Shown here: positions 30,966-43,683 of the stretch, piece by piece
Layout: each line of letters begins with the position of its first letter
Numbering within the stretch: the stretch's first letter is position 1
NCBI GenBank assembly: GCA_951217055.1
Contig: OX578276.1
Location: forward strand, 31,829,505 to 31,893,504
Direction: 5' to 3'
DNA: 64,000 nucleotides
DNA from: Gerris lacustris
Lineage: Eukaryota; Arthropoda; Insecta; Hemiptera; Gerridae
Translations under genes and position numbers: made by a program
The notes under the pieces: model-generated
The model's database searches: none
The model's input: only the letters and a program-made list of their open reading frames with translations
What the model was told of the DNA's origin: nothing

Positions 30966-31741
30966 ACATATAACACTTAAGACTTGTGTAGAATATGAAA
31001 ACATATTAATTAAATTAAAGTTTAATTTATGAATTTTATATTGCGTAATTATATTGTGGTTTTTCTTTTTAATACATAAACAACCGGACTGCGTGTCTCG
31101 TTGACCTTGCATGCGTGTACCCCTGCAGTTGCCTCTTGGCTAGTTGCTTGTCTTAACCGTTCGTTTGCTTGTTTATCTCCCCTTGCAGCCCAAGCATTCA
31201 TGCCTTTAATTCATTCTTAATGAGCTTATAATCTTTGAAGGAAATTATATTTCGTACTCGAAAATTAAGTTTAGAGTCACTGATTAATATTGCCTTATTG
31301 ACACACGTCGCTAACTTGATAGACCGGTTACTCTCCTCAATTTTTAAGACGCCTAAAAATGTATGTCATTATTAAGTCGCTACACCATCCTACCAATGAT
31401 TAAAGAAAAAACATTATAACACTAAAATAAACCAAATTCTTCGCTCTGGTAAACTGAAGATGTCTTCTGTATTATTTTAGATGCCATTATATATTTAGAT
31501 AACTATTGTGATTTGCATAATTTCATGTTTGACACAGTGAATCATAATGGTTTTATTGTATTCAAATTTTCTACACCAATGTTTAAACGGCCTATTAAAT
31601 AATAATGAATTACATATAGTATTCATGTCTCTAATACTGTGTAACAATCTCTCTAATGGATGTAACAAGCCAATATCAAACTTGTTATTTATATTGTTTT
31701 TAGCATGTATTCTATGTTGTAACAATATTTAAAAAAAATAT

Positions 31742-31775
31742 TCTGTCAATTAGTGTGGCACATAGCTTCCTTGCG
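31742..31775 (+). repeat. Family A terminal fragment
   Basis: CTGTCAATTAGTGTGGCACA followed by TAGCTTCCTTGCGTTCTA is the end opposite the hairpin; the body is absent or diverged. Confidence 0.6.
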
Positions 31776-31847
31776 TTCTATTTTATATACTATGATTTTA
31801 TACTAGTAAAAACTATTATTGTCAAATTTATTTTATTTTCCCCCCTT

Positions 31848-32440
31848 TTTACTTTCTCATATAAAGAGAAAGTATTGTGTGTATGGGGCGAAAATTCGAT
31901 TTTGATGGATTTACACGTTTTGAGGTCCCCTGAGTCCAAAAAAGTGGTTTTTAAAAAATATCTTTCTAAAAAATTTCAGTTAGTTGTCTGTCTGTGTAGA
32001 CGCCTGGAACCTAAACTACAGGACCGATTTTGACGAAATTTGGCATACATGTTCAGAAAATCATACCTCGAGGCGAAATCGAGAAATGAGTTTTAGAAAT
32101 TCTCCATAGAATAGAAATTCTCCAAATTTGGGGGCGCTACCCCCAAAAACTTGAACATATTATTTCTTGAAAACGGTTCCGACGATTTTGAAATATAGTC
32201 TATTTAAATACGAATCTAACGATATGAGCCGTATTCCTGGGAAAAATAGATTTAAACGTGAACAGAGAGAGGCAGGGTTCGATTGCCCGCCGAGATGAAG
32301 TTATTTTTATGATAAATTTCAATAATAATTAAATCTACCTACGAAAACTAATAAATGGAACTAATAACAGGGCTAAGTAATTATTAACTCGTATATGAGA
32401 AAGTTTGTCTGCGTTGTCTCGGACCGATTATTATTTAACT
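31848..32440 (-). repeat. Family B repeat
   Basis: Complete-looking copy with the hairpin end at the left (ACTTTCTC-ATATAAA-GAGAAAGT), TAGTTGTCTGTCTGTGTAGA, GGCGCTACCCCC, CAGGGTTCGATTGCCCGCC, and GTATATGAGAAAGTTTGTCT at the right. Confidence 0.8.
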
Positions 32441-32444
32441 GTCA

Positions 32445-33058
32445 AAATTGTTTTGATTTTTTACATGATTTAAAGTATCAAGTTAGCAAAAGTTAAAGAG
32501 CGCAGACGCAGACGGTTGAAATTAATCTGGGGCTATCTGCGGCTACTTTCGACAAACCATCTAAATTCCATAAAAATCCGATAAATGCTTTTGATAATTT
32601 AGGTTTAAATAAACGTATGTTTGTGCGCATGTGGAAGAGAAAAAATAGGCGCAGAAGGTTGAAACTTATATGGGACCAACAATGGGCTAATTATGACCTA
32701 CCATACAAATTTCAATAAGATGATATGAATAGTTTTTAAGATATGTTGGTTTGCAAATATTGAGCGACGGATCGACAGACAGACAGGCATAGAACCAAAC
32801 ATTTTCCCTGATGTCTGAAACAGATTTCTGTCTTGGGATTTTTGATTTTTGACATTGGAGACATGGAGAATCTTTCGATTTTCAGAAGGATCTTATTCGT
32901 TCCGTTACCTTCGGTAAGCTAGGAAGCAAAATCAAAACAATTTTGACATAATAAATCGGGGAAAACAATTAAATAAATTAGACAATAATGGCTTTTAAAA
33001 TCAATATAGTACGAGATTATCGGAAGCTATGTGCCACACTAATTGGCAGTCTGTTTTA
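32445..33058. repeat. Family A repeats, two parts joined at the hairpin end
   Basis: The part 32445-32935 runs towards the hairpin (GTTACCTTCGGTAAGCTAGG), preceded by GACAGACAGACAGG and CATTTTCCCTGATGTCTGAA. The part 32936-33058 then runs away from it and ends at GCTATGTGCCACACTAATTG and GGCAGTCTGTTTTA. Confidence 0.7.
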
Positions 33059-33600
33059 GAAATGGAGTAGTCATGGCGGGAAAATTGAATATATATATAT
33101 TTTTTTTTTTTAATGTATACTATGCCTTTTACTCGCACTACATGCGGGGCTCATTTTAGTATTCAGTGACTCAATCATCATGTAGGCCAAGCAATTTACT
33201 GAAATATCTAAATAGTTTTATTTCCTCGAAGCCTTTAAAGAAAAAGAATCAAAACTATATTGTACATCACTCGTTTCATTGTACCCTATTAATCGCAGCT
33301 AGGAGGATATTTATTATATGCAATATTTCTCTATATTATTTAATGAGACACAATAAATAATAATTTTTCAATCAAGATTAAATTTAATCACTTAATGATC
33401 TTAATTACATAAAAATATTAGAAACCAAAATATTCCTATATCTTCACCTCAAGAGCTTTCGTATAGCAATGTCACAAAATTAAATACGTAATCAAATTAG
33501 TTCACAAGTTATTATTTTAAAAGAAAAACATGTTAAAATAAACAGTATAAATATGACGAATATTTGCTGTGCAAATGTAAAAAAACAAAAACAAGTTAAA

Positions 33601-34060
33601 TAAATAGTCTGACAATTAGTGGGCAACTTCCTCGCGTTATATTTCTTATACATTAATGTTTTTATGCTTTTTACAACCTATTTATGTAAAATTTATTTTA
33701 TTTTACCCCGTTATCTAAATCTGTTGTTTTTTACATAATTATAATATCAATTTAGAAAAATTTAAAGAGCGCGCAGACAGTTGAAATTAATAGAAGTAGC
33801 CCCTACTTCCGACAAACCATCCAATTTCATAAAAATCAGATGAGTACTTTTAATGATCTAGGTGTAAATTAATGTACATTTATATTTATGCGCATGTGGA
33901 TGAGAAAAAAAATGAGCGCAGAAGGTTAAAACTTATATGGAACCAACAATAGGATAATTATGACCTATTATCCAAATTTCATTAAAATCGGACGCTTAGT
34001 TTTTAAGAATTTTGGTTCGCAATAATTGAGTTCCATCAGTCCGACAAACCGACACTCAGA
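33601..34060 (+). repeat. Family A repeat, diverged and truncated
   Basis: It starts ATAGTCTGACAATTAGTGGG and GCAACTTCCTCGCGTT, with TTACCCCG, AGAGCGCGCAGAC and TTTGGTTCGCAATAATTGAG; it stops before the hairpin. Confidence 0.65.
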
Positions 34061-34189
34061 ACGTAAAAGTTTTCGTTTTTACAACATAACAAGCTATTTC
34101 TACTTAATTTTCATTTTTTTTTTTTTTTTTTTTTTAATAAAATTGTAAATAACACTTGTTCCACTCAATTAAGAAAAAAATGTATTTAT

Positions 34190-34430
34190 TATTTTATCTA
34201 TTATAATTTATTTCCACCTCCTTTTATAACTTTTTAGTTAACACAAACACACCAGATATATTTTAAAATATAATTATATTATTATAAGCTTTAAATGAAC
34301 TGGTTGTTTTATCTCTTATAATTTATTTTCACCTCCTCTAATAACTTTTTAGTTAACACAACAGATAGAGGTGGTTAGAGATTTTAAAATTTAATTATAT
34401 TATTATAAGATTTAAATGAACTGGCTTTTA
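34190..34430. repeat. Tandem duplication, unit about 115 bp
   Basis: Two copies of a segment containing TTATAATTTATTT(C/T)CACCTCC, ATAACTTTTTAGTTAACACA and ATTATAAG(C/A)TTTAAATGAA, starting near 34200 and 34315. Confidence 0.75.
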
Positions 34431-34439
34431 ATTATTTGT

Positions 34440-35460
34440 TTCTAATAAATAATTCAAGACTTACTTGGTTTTAATTACCCCAGGCACCGGGCGATTGAAG
34501 TTTAGTGTGAAGGGGGTAGTCGGATTATCGCTTAATTCAGGTGGTTCGAGTATAATACTATACCGCAATAAAAATGAAAAAATAATAACCTAGTATCTAC
34601 AGTCATACTAAACACGCGACATTACGAAGAAATATCTATTCTAAGATACTAAGCCCTCACTATTTCGTTGAACCTCCGAAATACATACTACTAATCTATT
34701 ATAATAAATATATAAGCTTAGTTTCAGATTACAAGAATGTTGATATTATTATTTCATATATTATATAATATTAAACGTATCAGACATGGTAAGTAATTTC
34801 CAATGTCAGGTTGATTTTACTTATTGTTTGTTTATCTTAAGCCAGCTCAAATAAGAAGTATGTTTTATTTATTATGAATAAACTTCCAAGTTCTCTAGTA
34901 TGCATAGCAAACTAAATCAATTTTTGTTTATTACTCATGCATCACGCAATATTAGCCACACATACGAATCATGTAAGGCTATAACATGCTATAAAATTTA
35001 TAGCATATTCCTTGCAATATTTATTATTGTAAGCAATTAGGGTACAACTTGTTCCTAGGAAATAAATAAAAAAATGTAATAAGAGAGTATATTTGCCTGT
35101 TAAATCAACAAAGATTCTGCCTATAAACTTATAAAACTGTATGTTTTCTAGAGGCAAAAATAGACAGCAAAAGCTAATAAATATTTGCCTTCGTTAATTA
35201 TACACATTGCACTATAAGACAAAAACTTTATAATTGGACAATGCCTATAGCTCCTTTGTTATGATATTGATTCGGAACCCAGTCAAAACTAGTTTTTGAG
35301 AAGTGCCTAAAACAAGAGACAGAATGAAGTTTCGTTTTAGTAAATTTATTGACCGGTCCAGGCCAAATCAATGTTAATAAGAGAGCTGAGCTTTATTCAA
35401 TTGTCAGGCGAGACGCCCTTCTTTTATGAAAGTGTTTCACTTTTTGACTAAATCTAGATG
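34440..35460. other. No recognisable feature
   Basis: AT-rich; no ORF or repeat that I can support. Confidence 0.4.
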
Positions 35461-35480
35461 TAAATTTCCATCTCTAGATA

Positions 35481-36740
35481 TGGATTGTCATTGCTTTCAA
35501 CTCTCTTAAATATTATTATTTGTACCTCTAGATATGGATTGTCATTGCTTTCAACTCTCTTAAAAGTTAGTACTGGAATCTCAACTTGGATTGTCATTGC
35601 TTTCAACTCTCTTAAACGTTATTATTTGTACCTCTAGATATGGATTGTCATTGCTTTCAACTCTCTTAAAAGTTAGTACTGGAATCTCAACTTGGATTGT
35701 CATTGCTTTCAACTCTCTTAAATATTATTATTTGTATATCTCTAGATGTGGATTGTCATTGCTTTCAACTCTCTTAAATATTATTATTTGTACCCCTAGA
35801 TATGGATTGTCATTGCTTTCAACTCTCTTAAATATTATTATTTGTACCTCTAGATATGGATTGTCATTGCTTTCAACTCTCTTAAAAGTTAGTACTGGAA
35901 TCTCAACTTGGATTGTCATTGCTTTCAACTCTCTTAAACGTTATTATTTGTACCTCTAGATATGGATTGTCATTGCTTTCAACTCTCTTAAATATTATTA
36001 TTTGTACCTCTAGATATGGATTGTCATTGCTTTCAACTCTCTTAAAAGTTAGTACTGGAATCTCAACTTGGATTGTCATTGCTTTCAACTCTCTTAAATA
36101 TTATTATTTGTATATCTGTAGATGTGGATTGTCATTGCTTTCAACTCTCTTAAATATTATTATTTGTATATCTGTAGATGTGGATTGTCATTGCTTTCAA
36201 CTCTCTTAAATATTATTATTTGTACCCCTAGATATGGATTGTCATTGCTTTCAACTCTCTTAAATATTATGATTTGTATACCTCTAGTTGTGGATTGTCA
36301 TTGCTTTCAACTCTCTTAAATATTATTATTTGTATCTCTAGATGTGGATTGTCATTGCTTTCAACTCTCTTAAATATTATTATTTGTATCTCTAGATATG
36401 GATTGTCATTGCTTTTAACAAGCAAAAATGATTATTATAATCTCTTAAAAATAATGTGGATTGTAATTATGTACTTTCAACTCTCCTAAAAATTATTTTG
36501 TGATTCTCTAAGCATGGATTGTCATTGCTAACAGCTCTCTTAAAATTTATTATTTTAATCTCTAGACATGAATTGTCATTGCTTTCAATTTTTAAAAATC
36601 AGTATTTAAATCTCTAGATGTGGGTTGTAATTTCTTTCAAGTCTCTTAAAAAATATTTTTTGAATCTCTAGATGTGGATTGTCATTACATTCAACTCTCT
36701 TATTATGTTCCAATCTCTAGTCATGGATTTCTATCAATTT
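35481..36740. repeat. Minisatellite, units of 52-56 bp
   Basis: About 18 highly similar units (starts at 35481, 35535, 35587, 35641, 35693 and so on to 36397) share TGGATTGTCATTGCTTTCAA and CTCTCTTAAA. They are followed by about six decaying units to 36740. Two unit types alternate irregularly: one continues TATTATTATTTGTACCTCTA, the other AGTTAGTACTGGAATCTCAA. Open frames across it are a by-product of the repeat. Confidence 0.95.
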
Positions 36741-37867
36741 TGACTTTCTTAAGTAAACTAATATGTTTACAATTTAAAGTAATGTTAAAGACACATAATG
36801 ATTTAATTATAATAAATACAATAAGGCTTATTTAAAACTTACCTTTGCTAGTTAGATGTTGTCAACGGTAAATACTGAAGATAAATAAACTTGTATAAAA
36901 AATGTCAATTCTGTTGAATCAATTTTACACCAATTATTCTTTCAATTTCTAAATGTAACTTAATTATCTCTGCAATATCATATAATAACAGGCTTCAATT
37001 CTTAACACTTAAATGATAATTGAGAAGAAATAAAAAGTTGTATAGGTATTTAGACGTTGTATTGTCATTTAAAAAAAAAAAATAATAAAAAGATAAATAT
37101 CTATAGTAATTGGTTTTGTAAAAACAATCAATGGTTTATTGTTGTCACTAATTGACCGGTAAAAATACAAATTATGGGGGAAAGAAATAAAATTAGTCCA
37201 AAAATCGATCGCTATAATCTAGTTAGAGAGAAAATAAAAACTATTATATTTAACTTTAGAATGAAAATAATATAAGATTTGTTAATTGTTTTTTTATAAG
37301 TAAATAGCGTTTATGATTTATAATATGTAAATTAACATTTATATAATTCTTATCTTTTGTGGTTTTATCAATACAAAAAAAAAATAATAATAATACAAAA
37401 AAATAATAATAAAAAAAATAAAATTAAAAAAAAAAAATTAAAAAGTGTTCATTAATAAAAATATTGAGGTGTGACAACACTGTGTTCAGACATTGAAGTA
37501 TTTGGGTGACGTAAAGCGCGGGTCGGATCCGTGTTTTTACGACGAGGTTGAAGCGGCTACTAGAGCGGGTTGAGTAAAACAATCCACCTTGAGTAGCCGT
37601 GAAACATTATTATGCAACTCGCCAGTTCAGATGGAGACTTGGAGATATTCAGCTCTGTTGTCACATCTCTCTTTAACCTCTATCATTTTTAAAGATAATG
37701 TTTCTTTATAGCTTCAATCTTTTGCTCAAACCATCATATCATAATTTGTTGTTTTTTTTTCTCCTGGGGGAGGGGATATTTCAAAAGGTATGCTGCAATA
37801 ATATCAATTGATTATTATAACTCAATGGCTTAAGGAGGGGGTAGCTAGGCCTCTTAACCCCCCTCTT
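36741..37867. other. AT-rich stretch without recognisable feature
   Basis: It includes long A-rich runs at 37375-37445. No coding or repeat structure is supported. Confidence 0.4.
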
Positions 37868-38260
37868 CAACGGACACTGGTGTAGACGATTGGTTAGCAC
37901 GATTACGCCTAATACCTGGGTCTAACACATATCTGATGAGTTCGAATCCCAGAGAGGTGAGACTTGTTTTACACTGATAATGACATTGTGTAGATGAGTA
38001 AAGTGGCTAATATTCTATAATAACTTATAGTCATGTGTTGATTGAGAGAGTGCAAGTCTCGGTACTCCGAGTTGCATGGGATCAGCACCACGAAAAGCTA
38101 AAAACCACGAACATTTTTGTGCCGAAAGGTTCTATTCTCTATGGTTACAATTGAACCTCGTAAACAAGAGAAGGTTATAACTTGTGAAGAAATGCGTTAC
38201 TGTATGGTATCTTACACGTTATGTTATCTTATACGTACTGTTTAGTATTTTTTCTTTATG
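37868..38260 (+). mobile_element. tRNA-derived SINE
   Basis: A-box-like TAGACGATTGGTTAGC (from 37883) and B box GAGTTCGAATCC (37938-37949) have tRNA-like spacing. They are followed by a non-tRNA body containing CACTGATAATGACATTGTGT, GAGTGCAAGTCTCGGTACTC and GTGCCGAAAGGTTCTATTC. The head carries the internal Pol III promoter. The right end is uncertain; no poly(A) or simple-repeat tail is clear. Confidence 0.65.
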
Positions 38261-38311
38261 ATAAATTATTTATAATTAATGAATAAATTAAATTGTAATA
38301 GTAATTTTTTT

Positions 38312-38905
38312 GCTTCCGAGCTTACCGAAGGTAACGGAAGCATTGTGTTCACTTTTGAGAACGAAAAACTTTTATGTCTCCGATTTTAAAAATTCCAAGA
38401 CAGAAATCCGTTTCAGACATCAGGGAACATTTTTGGTCTCGTGTCTGTCTGTCTGTCTGTCTGTCGGTCTGTGTGTCCGTGAATTATGAAACGTGCGACG
38501 ATAACTTGAGTAAATGTCGACCAATATTGATGAACTTTGGTAGACATGTTCATTTTACCAATGCCCAGGACGAGTTCGTTGGGCAACGTTATCCGTCCAA
38601 GCGTTCAGGAGCAACGCTGGCGTAAACGTGAACTTCAAATTTGAAATTGGAATTTTAGATTGGGAAAAAAATCTAACTTCATCTATTCAATGAGACAAAC
38701 ATTTTTTCAATTACAATTTTTTAGTAAAACCAACGGCGACTCCGCTATAAAGTGTTAAAGACCGCTAAAACTATTATCGTTTTTACACAATTAACAATAT
38801 TACAATAACGTAATATAACAATAATTTTAATGTTACTATAACAATAAAGTAAATGATAGGATGCGAGGAAGCTATGTGCCACACTAATTGGCAGTCTATT
38901 TTTAA
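38312..38905 (-). repeat. Family A repeat, full-length reference copy
   Basis: The left end is the hairpin GCTTCCG-AGCTTACCGAAGGTAA-CGGAAGC. Then come CAAGACAGAAATCCGTTTCA, (GTCT)n at 38440-38470, GACGATAACTTGAGTAAATG, CGTTATCCGTCCAAGCGTTC and GGATGCGAGGAAGCTATG. It ends CACTAATTGGCAGTCTATTT. The central part shares blocks with family H, so the two families are related or recombined. There is no ORF of substance. Confidence 0.85.
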
Positions 38906-39151
38906 TTCTTTTAATTTGTACAGCCAAAAAATTGCGAAACAGAAATATTTACAGCCATGAACCTAAATAACAGGAATCATTCGGAATTCGGAAGTAATAC
39001 ATTTTTCTTAAAACTATTTTGAACTTTGCTTGGCTAAGATTTATTTATTCTAAGATTTAGAATTCTAAGAATTCTAAAGAGACTGTTCTTTGTTTGAATA
39101 AAAATAAAGTATTTCGATAGTTCAATTTAGCTGAATAATATTCAATAGGAC

Positions 39152-39931
39152 TTATAATTGAAGCGAGCGTAGCGAGCTTCCTACATTCAACGAAATATGT
39201 TCCGTGTCTGTCTGTCTGTCTGTCTGTCTGTGAGTAACGTTCACGCGTGTGACGATAACTTGAGTAAAAGTTGACCGATTTAGTTGAAATTTGGTATACA
39301 TGTTCCTCTTACTAATACTCAGGCTAAGTTCGTTGGACAGCGTGATCCGTCCAAGAGTTCGCGCGCAACGCTCGCGTAAACGAGAGGTACAAAAATTAAA
39401 TTGGAATTTCAGGACGGGAAAAGATTCTATCATCATCTATTCGATGAGACGAACATTATTTACAAATAACATTTTTTAGTAAAACCAACAGCGACACCGC
39501 TATGACTTAATAAAGATCGCTAAAACTATTAAAGCGGACCTAAACGTTTATAATAGGGAAAACAACCTTTTTACCGATATCTTACGTTCTAACGTAACGA
39601 TTTTAATAAAACTTCATATACACCATCTAATGCACAATTGAAACAGGTATGCAAAATTTCGACCTGATACAAACAAAATTCTTTGCGTAGTGACGAGATA
39701 CATTTATAATAATTGTTTAAAAGCTACCGCGGGTGGTGAAGATTGTTATAGTCGTATAGAGTATAGGCTTGTTTAGGAAGTAAAGCTTTGTACCGAGTAC
39801 CCCCACTCTTCCCCCACACTACTCTTTTCCACTTATCTACAACTATGACATTCATCATGATTAATAAATTTCAATATTCAGTATTTCATTGCAATACGCT
39901 CGCTTCAATTATAGAGCCACGCGATGCCTAG
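39152..39931 (-). repeat. Family H repeat, complete copy
   Basis: The left end is a partly self-complementary GAAGCGAGCGTAGCGAGCTT (39160 on). Then come (GTCT)n at 39206-39232, GACGATAACTTGAGTAAAAG, TAGTAAAACCAACAGCGACA and TATCTTACGTTCTAACGTAA. The right end is ACGCTCGCTTCAATTATAGA followed by GCCACGCGATGCCTAG. The right end repeats, in inverse, the first part of the left hairpin. Confidence 0.8.
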
Positions 39932-40117
39932 TTTATTATGTCTTTAAGATAAATCCTACTCATTACTTTTAAAATACACTACTTATTATACCGCAGAGTA
40001 TAAAATAATGTTGATAAAATCACATTAACCTTTGAAATCAACAAAACAGCTCACCTAAATTTCATGACAGCTGCATTATTCCCTTTATTGTTATAAAAGA
40101 ATAAAATAAAGGAGAAA

Positions 40118-40210
40118 TAGACTGCCAATTTATGTGGCACATAGCTTCCACTCGTCCAATTTGCATTGTTGTAAATTTATTTAATTTTTCCCCGGTCAAC
40201 ATTGTTTTGA
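40118..40210 (+). repeat. Family A terminal fragment
   Basis: AGACTGCCAATTTATGTGGC followed by ACATAGCTTCCACTCG and TTTTTCCCCGGTC. Confidence 0.65.
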
Positions 40211-40471
40211 TTTTTTAACATGAATTACAACACTCTTTCACATTAATGAAATTCTGTAGAAATATATATCTGTAAATATATTCACAATTTAATACTGAAT
40301 TCTAGCTAAAGATAGTTATTTTTTTCTTTTTCGAGGTGTCTGTGTTCACACTAACGTTTTTAGTGTTTTTGCAGAACTCAAAAATTGGTAAAGTACGAGC
40401 TCTCTTTCTCACTATTTTCTTGAAAGGGCGTGAAAAATTTGTGATCAAAACAATATTTCTTTTTATTAAAA

Positions 40472-40585
<114 letters not shown>

Positions 40586-40625
40586 AGCCTATTGCAGTGT
40601 GCAAAAACACGGTATTACATTGCTG

Positions 40626-41164
<539 letters not shown>

Positions 41165-41478
41165 AGGAAGTGTTTCGTATTCATGCTGGTTCGCAAAAAT
41201 AAAGCGACAGACCTACAGACAGACACGGAACCAAATATGTCTGGTCCCTGATGTCTGAAACCTGATTTCTGTCTTGGAATTTTTGAAATCGGAGTGATAA
41301 TATATTTTCGTTCTTCAGAACGATCACATAGCTTTCGTTACCTTCGGTAAGCTCGGAAGCAAAATGGGGGAAACAATTAAAGAAAATAGTCAATAATGGC
41401 TTGTACAAGCATAAAATCAATAAAGTACTTGATAGGATGCGAGGAAGCTATGTGCCACACCAATTAGCAGTCTATTTT
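41165..41478. repeat. Family A repeat pieces around a hairpin
   Basis: The left part runs towards the hairpin (GTTACCTTCGGTAAGCTCGG, about 41338-41360), preceded by CGACAGACCTACAGACAGAC. The right part continues to GGATGCGAGGAAGCTATGTG and CCAATTAGCAGTCTATTTT. It resembles the joined arrangement at 32445-33058. Confidence 0.7.
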
Positions 41479-41981
41479 TTATCTGCATTAATTTGTTGTT
41501 TTTTTCCAACTGTAGCTTTTAATCTGTTTATTATTTACTTGCAAATTTTATGCAGCATCGCAAATTTTTTTTATCTCTAAAGTAAAATTAGCTACTTCTA
41601 ATGTTATTTTAATATTCAGCATAGCAATGTCAGACTCATGGATAAGTAAACTCGTGTATTGTTTTGAACGCCGCTTGAAGTTTGGGCACTCATGAATGTG
41701 GATTCACTGTAGGTAATACTAGCTTCTTCTGTATGCAGGTGTTGTATGACCACCCAGGTATGTGGATTAACTGGAGCTAATGCAATCCAGCTACTTTGAA
41801 TATATGTATTATTAACCTTCTCACAACAAATACTGGTACTAGGAAGTTCTCTCCTCTCTATCTCTGTCTTGAGGAAGGTGATAAACTATTGGGCCAATCT
41901 CACCGAGATAGATTGCCAAAGATAATGCTATAAAAATCTAATAAACCTTAATGAAGTACCGGTGTGGAAATCCCACACATG
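41479..41981. other. No recognised repeat; possible unique sequence
   Basis: Less AT-rich than its surroundings. A pyrimidine tract with CTGTATGCAG (41735-41740) and a following GTATGTGG (41759) could be splice sites bounding 18-19 bases. No ORF or family is recognised. Confidence 0.3.
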
Positions 41982-43030
41982 ACTTCCATGAAATGTTGTG
42001 GTGTCAATACGTGAGCAAGAGAGAACTCAGTATAAACTACATTTATTTATTATTACAAATTTATTAATCTTTATCCTTTATAACAAAAAAATTAATTATT
42101 CAATTTTTGTTTATTTGTTTACATTTTCTTTATACTTGTTTTTAACTATACGATATAAGAATATAATAATAAAAGAATTTAGAATCAGCTGATAAAAAAA
42201 AGTCGAAAATTTAACAAATAACTGAAAAACATGTCTCTATTTAAGGTAGAAGGGATGGTCCTACGACAAACAGTCATAGGACCAAAGTTGTAGATCTTTT
42301 AAAATCAGTTACCGCTGGTGTTATCCGCTTTTCGATACGACTTACAGTTTAGCCGCAATTTGGTTCCGAAATAAATCGGTCAATTATTTCGAATAATATA
42401 AGAGCTCAAAGTCGAAAATTTAACAAAAATGACTATTTAAGGTAGAAGGGATGGTCCTACGACAAAAAGTCATATGACAAAAGTTGTAGATTATTTAAAA
42501 TTGGTTAAACTGGTGTTATCCGCTTTTCGATACGACTTTCAGTTTAGCCGCAATTTGGTTCCGAAAAAACCTTTAAAAAAACACTAAAATACCAATATCT
42601 CCAAAACCGCTTGTCCGATTTTGCTCAAAAAGTATAGGTACAATCTACTATATAGGACACATATATACCCCAAAGGAAATTGAAATCAAATAAAGCCTAC
42701 TAAAGTTATCGTCGACAGACCGATTTCGTGCTTAAGTGACTGTAGCTCCGAAACGTCGTAAGCTACGATGTTCGGGTTTGCGCCATCAGTTTTCCGTCCA
42801 AAGTTCTAAAAAATGCCGAAAACCGCATCTCAATACGATGTCTTGAAGCGATGTTATAAAGGTTTTAAGTTCCGAACGAACGTACGTACGTACATACATA
42901 CGTACGCACAGACATACATGTATATGAAACGGATTTCAATGATACCCCCGGGTCCGTAAGACCCCTCCTTCACAGAGATCTCGGAATCACGTTTTGGAGG
43001 GGATCACCATACTTCCATTTTCATGGAAGT
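41982..43030 (+). repeat. Family J element with terminal hairpin and (ACGT/ATAC)n tract
   Basis: The left end ACTTCCATGAAATG matches half of the right-end hairpin ACTTCCAT-TTTC-ATGGAAGT (43011-43030). A microsatellite-like CGTACGTACGTACATACATA lies at about 42883-42905. Inside, a unit of about 210 bp (starting near 42201 and 42411) is duplicated, with TTAAGGTAGAAGGGATGGTC and GGTGTTATCCGCTTTTCGAT in both. The end arrangement equals that of families A, B, H and K. Confidence 0.65.
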
Positions 43031-43159
43031 AAAAAGTATAAAGCATTCCAGACATACACTGGATTTCCCAATACAACATTTTTTATCAAGAAGAATTAAC
43101 CTCGGATTAAGACCTCTTTTCTTCACTCATAAAAAATATTATACCATCATATACAGAAA

Positions 43160-43620
43160 TCCATTTTTAGCCCGTATGTTCAGCAAGCATGTGACAATTC
43201 CTTCTCTCCAATTTACAAATTTCTACTCTCCACATACATCAAACGAGAATGCTCATATGGAAAAAACGTATCATAATCCAAATTAGACTTGCATCTCCTA
43301 ATTCACTTAACACCTACAAGAAACAGCTACATCTTTGACTCCTCTCAAAATTACCTAACGGGACCAATAGAACTTGATATCTTCGATCAGTAAGCTGCTA
43401 TATTATATATTATGTCCTTATAGACTCAGATCCATTTTTAGCCTGTTTATTCAGCAAGCATGTGACAATTCCTTCTCTCCTATTTACAGACAAATGTCTA
43501 CTCTCCGCATACATCAAAACGAGAATGCCCATATGGAAAAAATGTATCATAATTCAAATTAGACTTGCATCTCCTAATTTTAACACCTACTACAAGAAAC
43601 AGCTACATCTTTGACTCCTC
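43160..43620. repeat. Tandem duplication, unit about 271 bp
   Basis: Two units share TCAGCAAGCATGTGACAATT (43181 and 43452 anchors), GAATGC(T/C)CATATGGAAAAAA, AGACTTGCATCTCCTAAT and GAAACAGCTACATCTTTGAC. Short ORFs in it are not conserved between the units. Confidence 0.8.
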
Positions 43621-43634
43621 TCAATATTAAAAAA

Positions 43635-43641
43635 CAATAAA

Positions 43642-43682
<41 letters not shown>
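43635..43682. repeat. (AAT)n microsatellite
   Basis: About 48 bp of AAT/ATA repeats. Confidence 0.9.

Positions 43683-43683
<1 letters not shown>

Noticed and set aside
35481..36420. CRISPR-like impression of the regular repeat array
   Set aside because: No constant repeat plus unique spacers; whole units are homologous, and the context is a eukaryotic genome.
35591..36489. Overlapping ORFs on both strands with repetitive peptides
   Set aside because: They are by-products of the minisatellite; changes in unit length shift frames between units.
38374..38625. ORF starting MSPILKIPRQKSVSDIREHF, and similar ones at 4294, 10370, 48520
   Set aside because: The recurring peptide comes from the same part of family A copies; frames break in other copies and no domain is visible, so it reads as repeat DNA.
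41740..41759. Very short exon between CTGTATGCAG and GTATGTGG
   Set aside because: 18-19 bases with no coding context on either side; the splice signals alone are too weak an argument.
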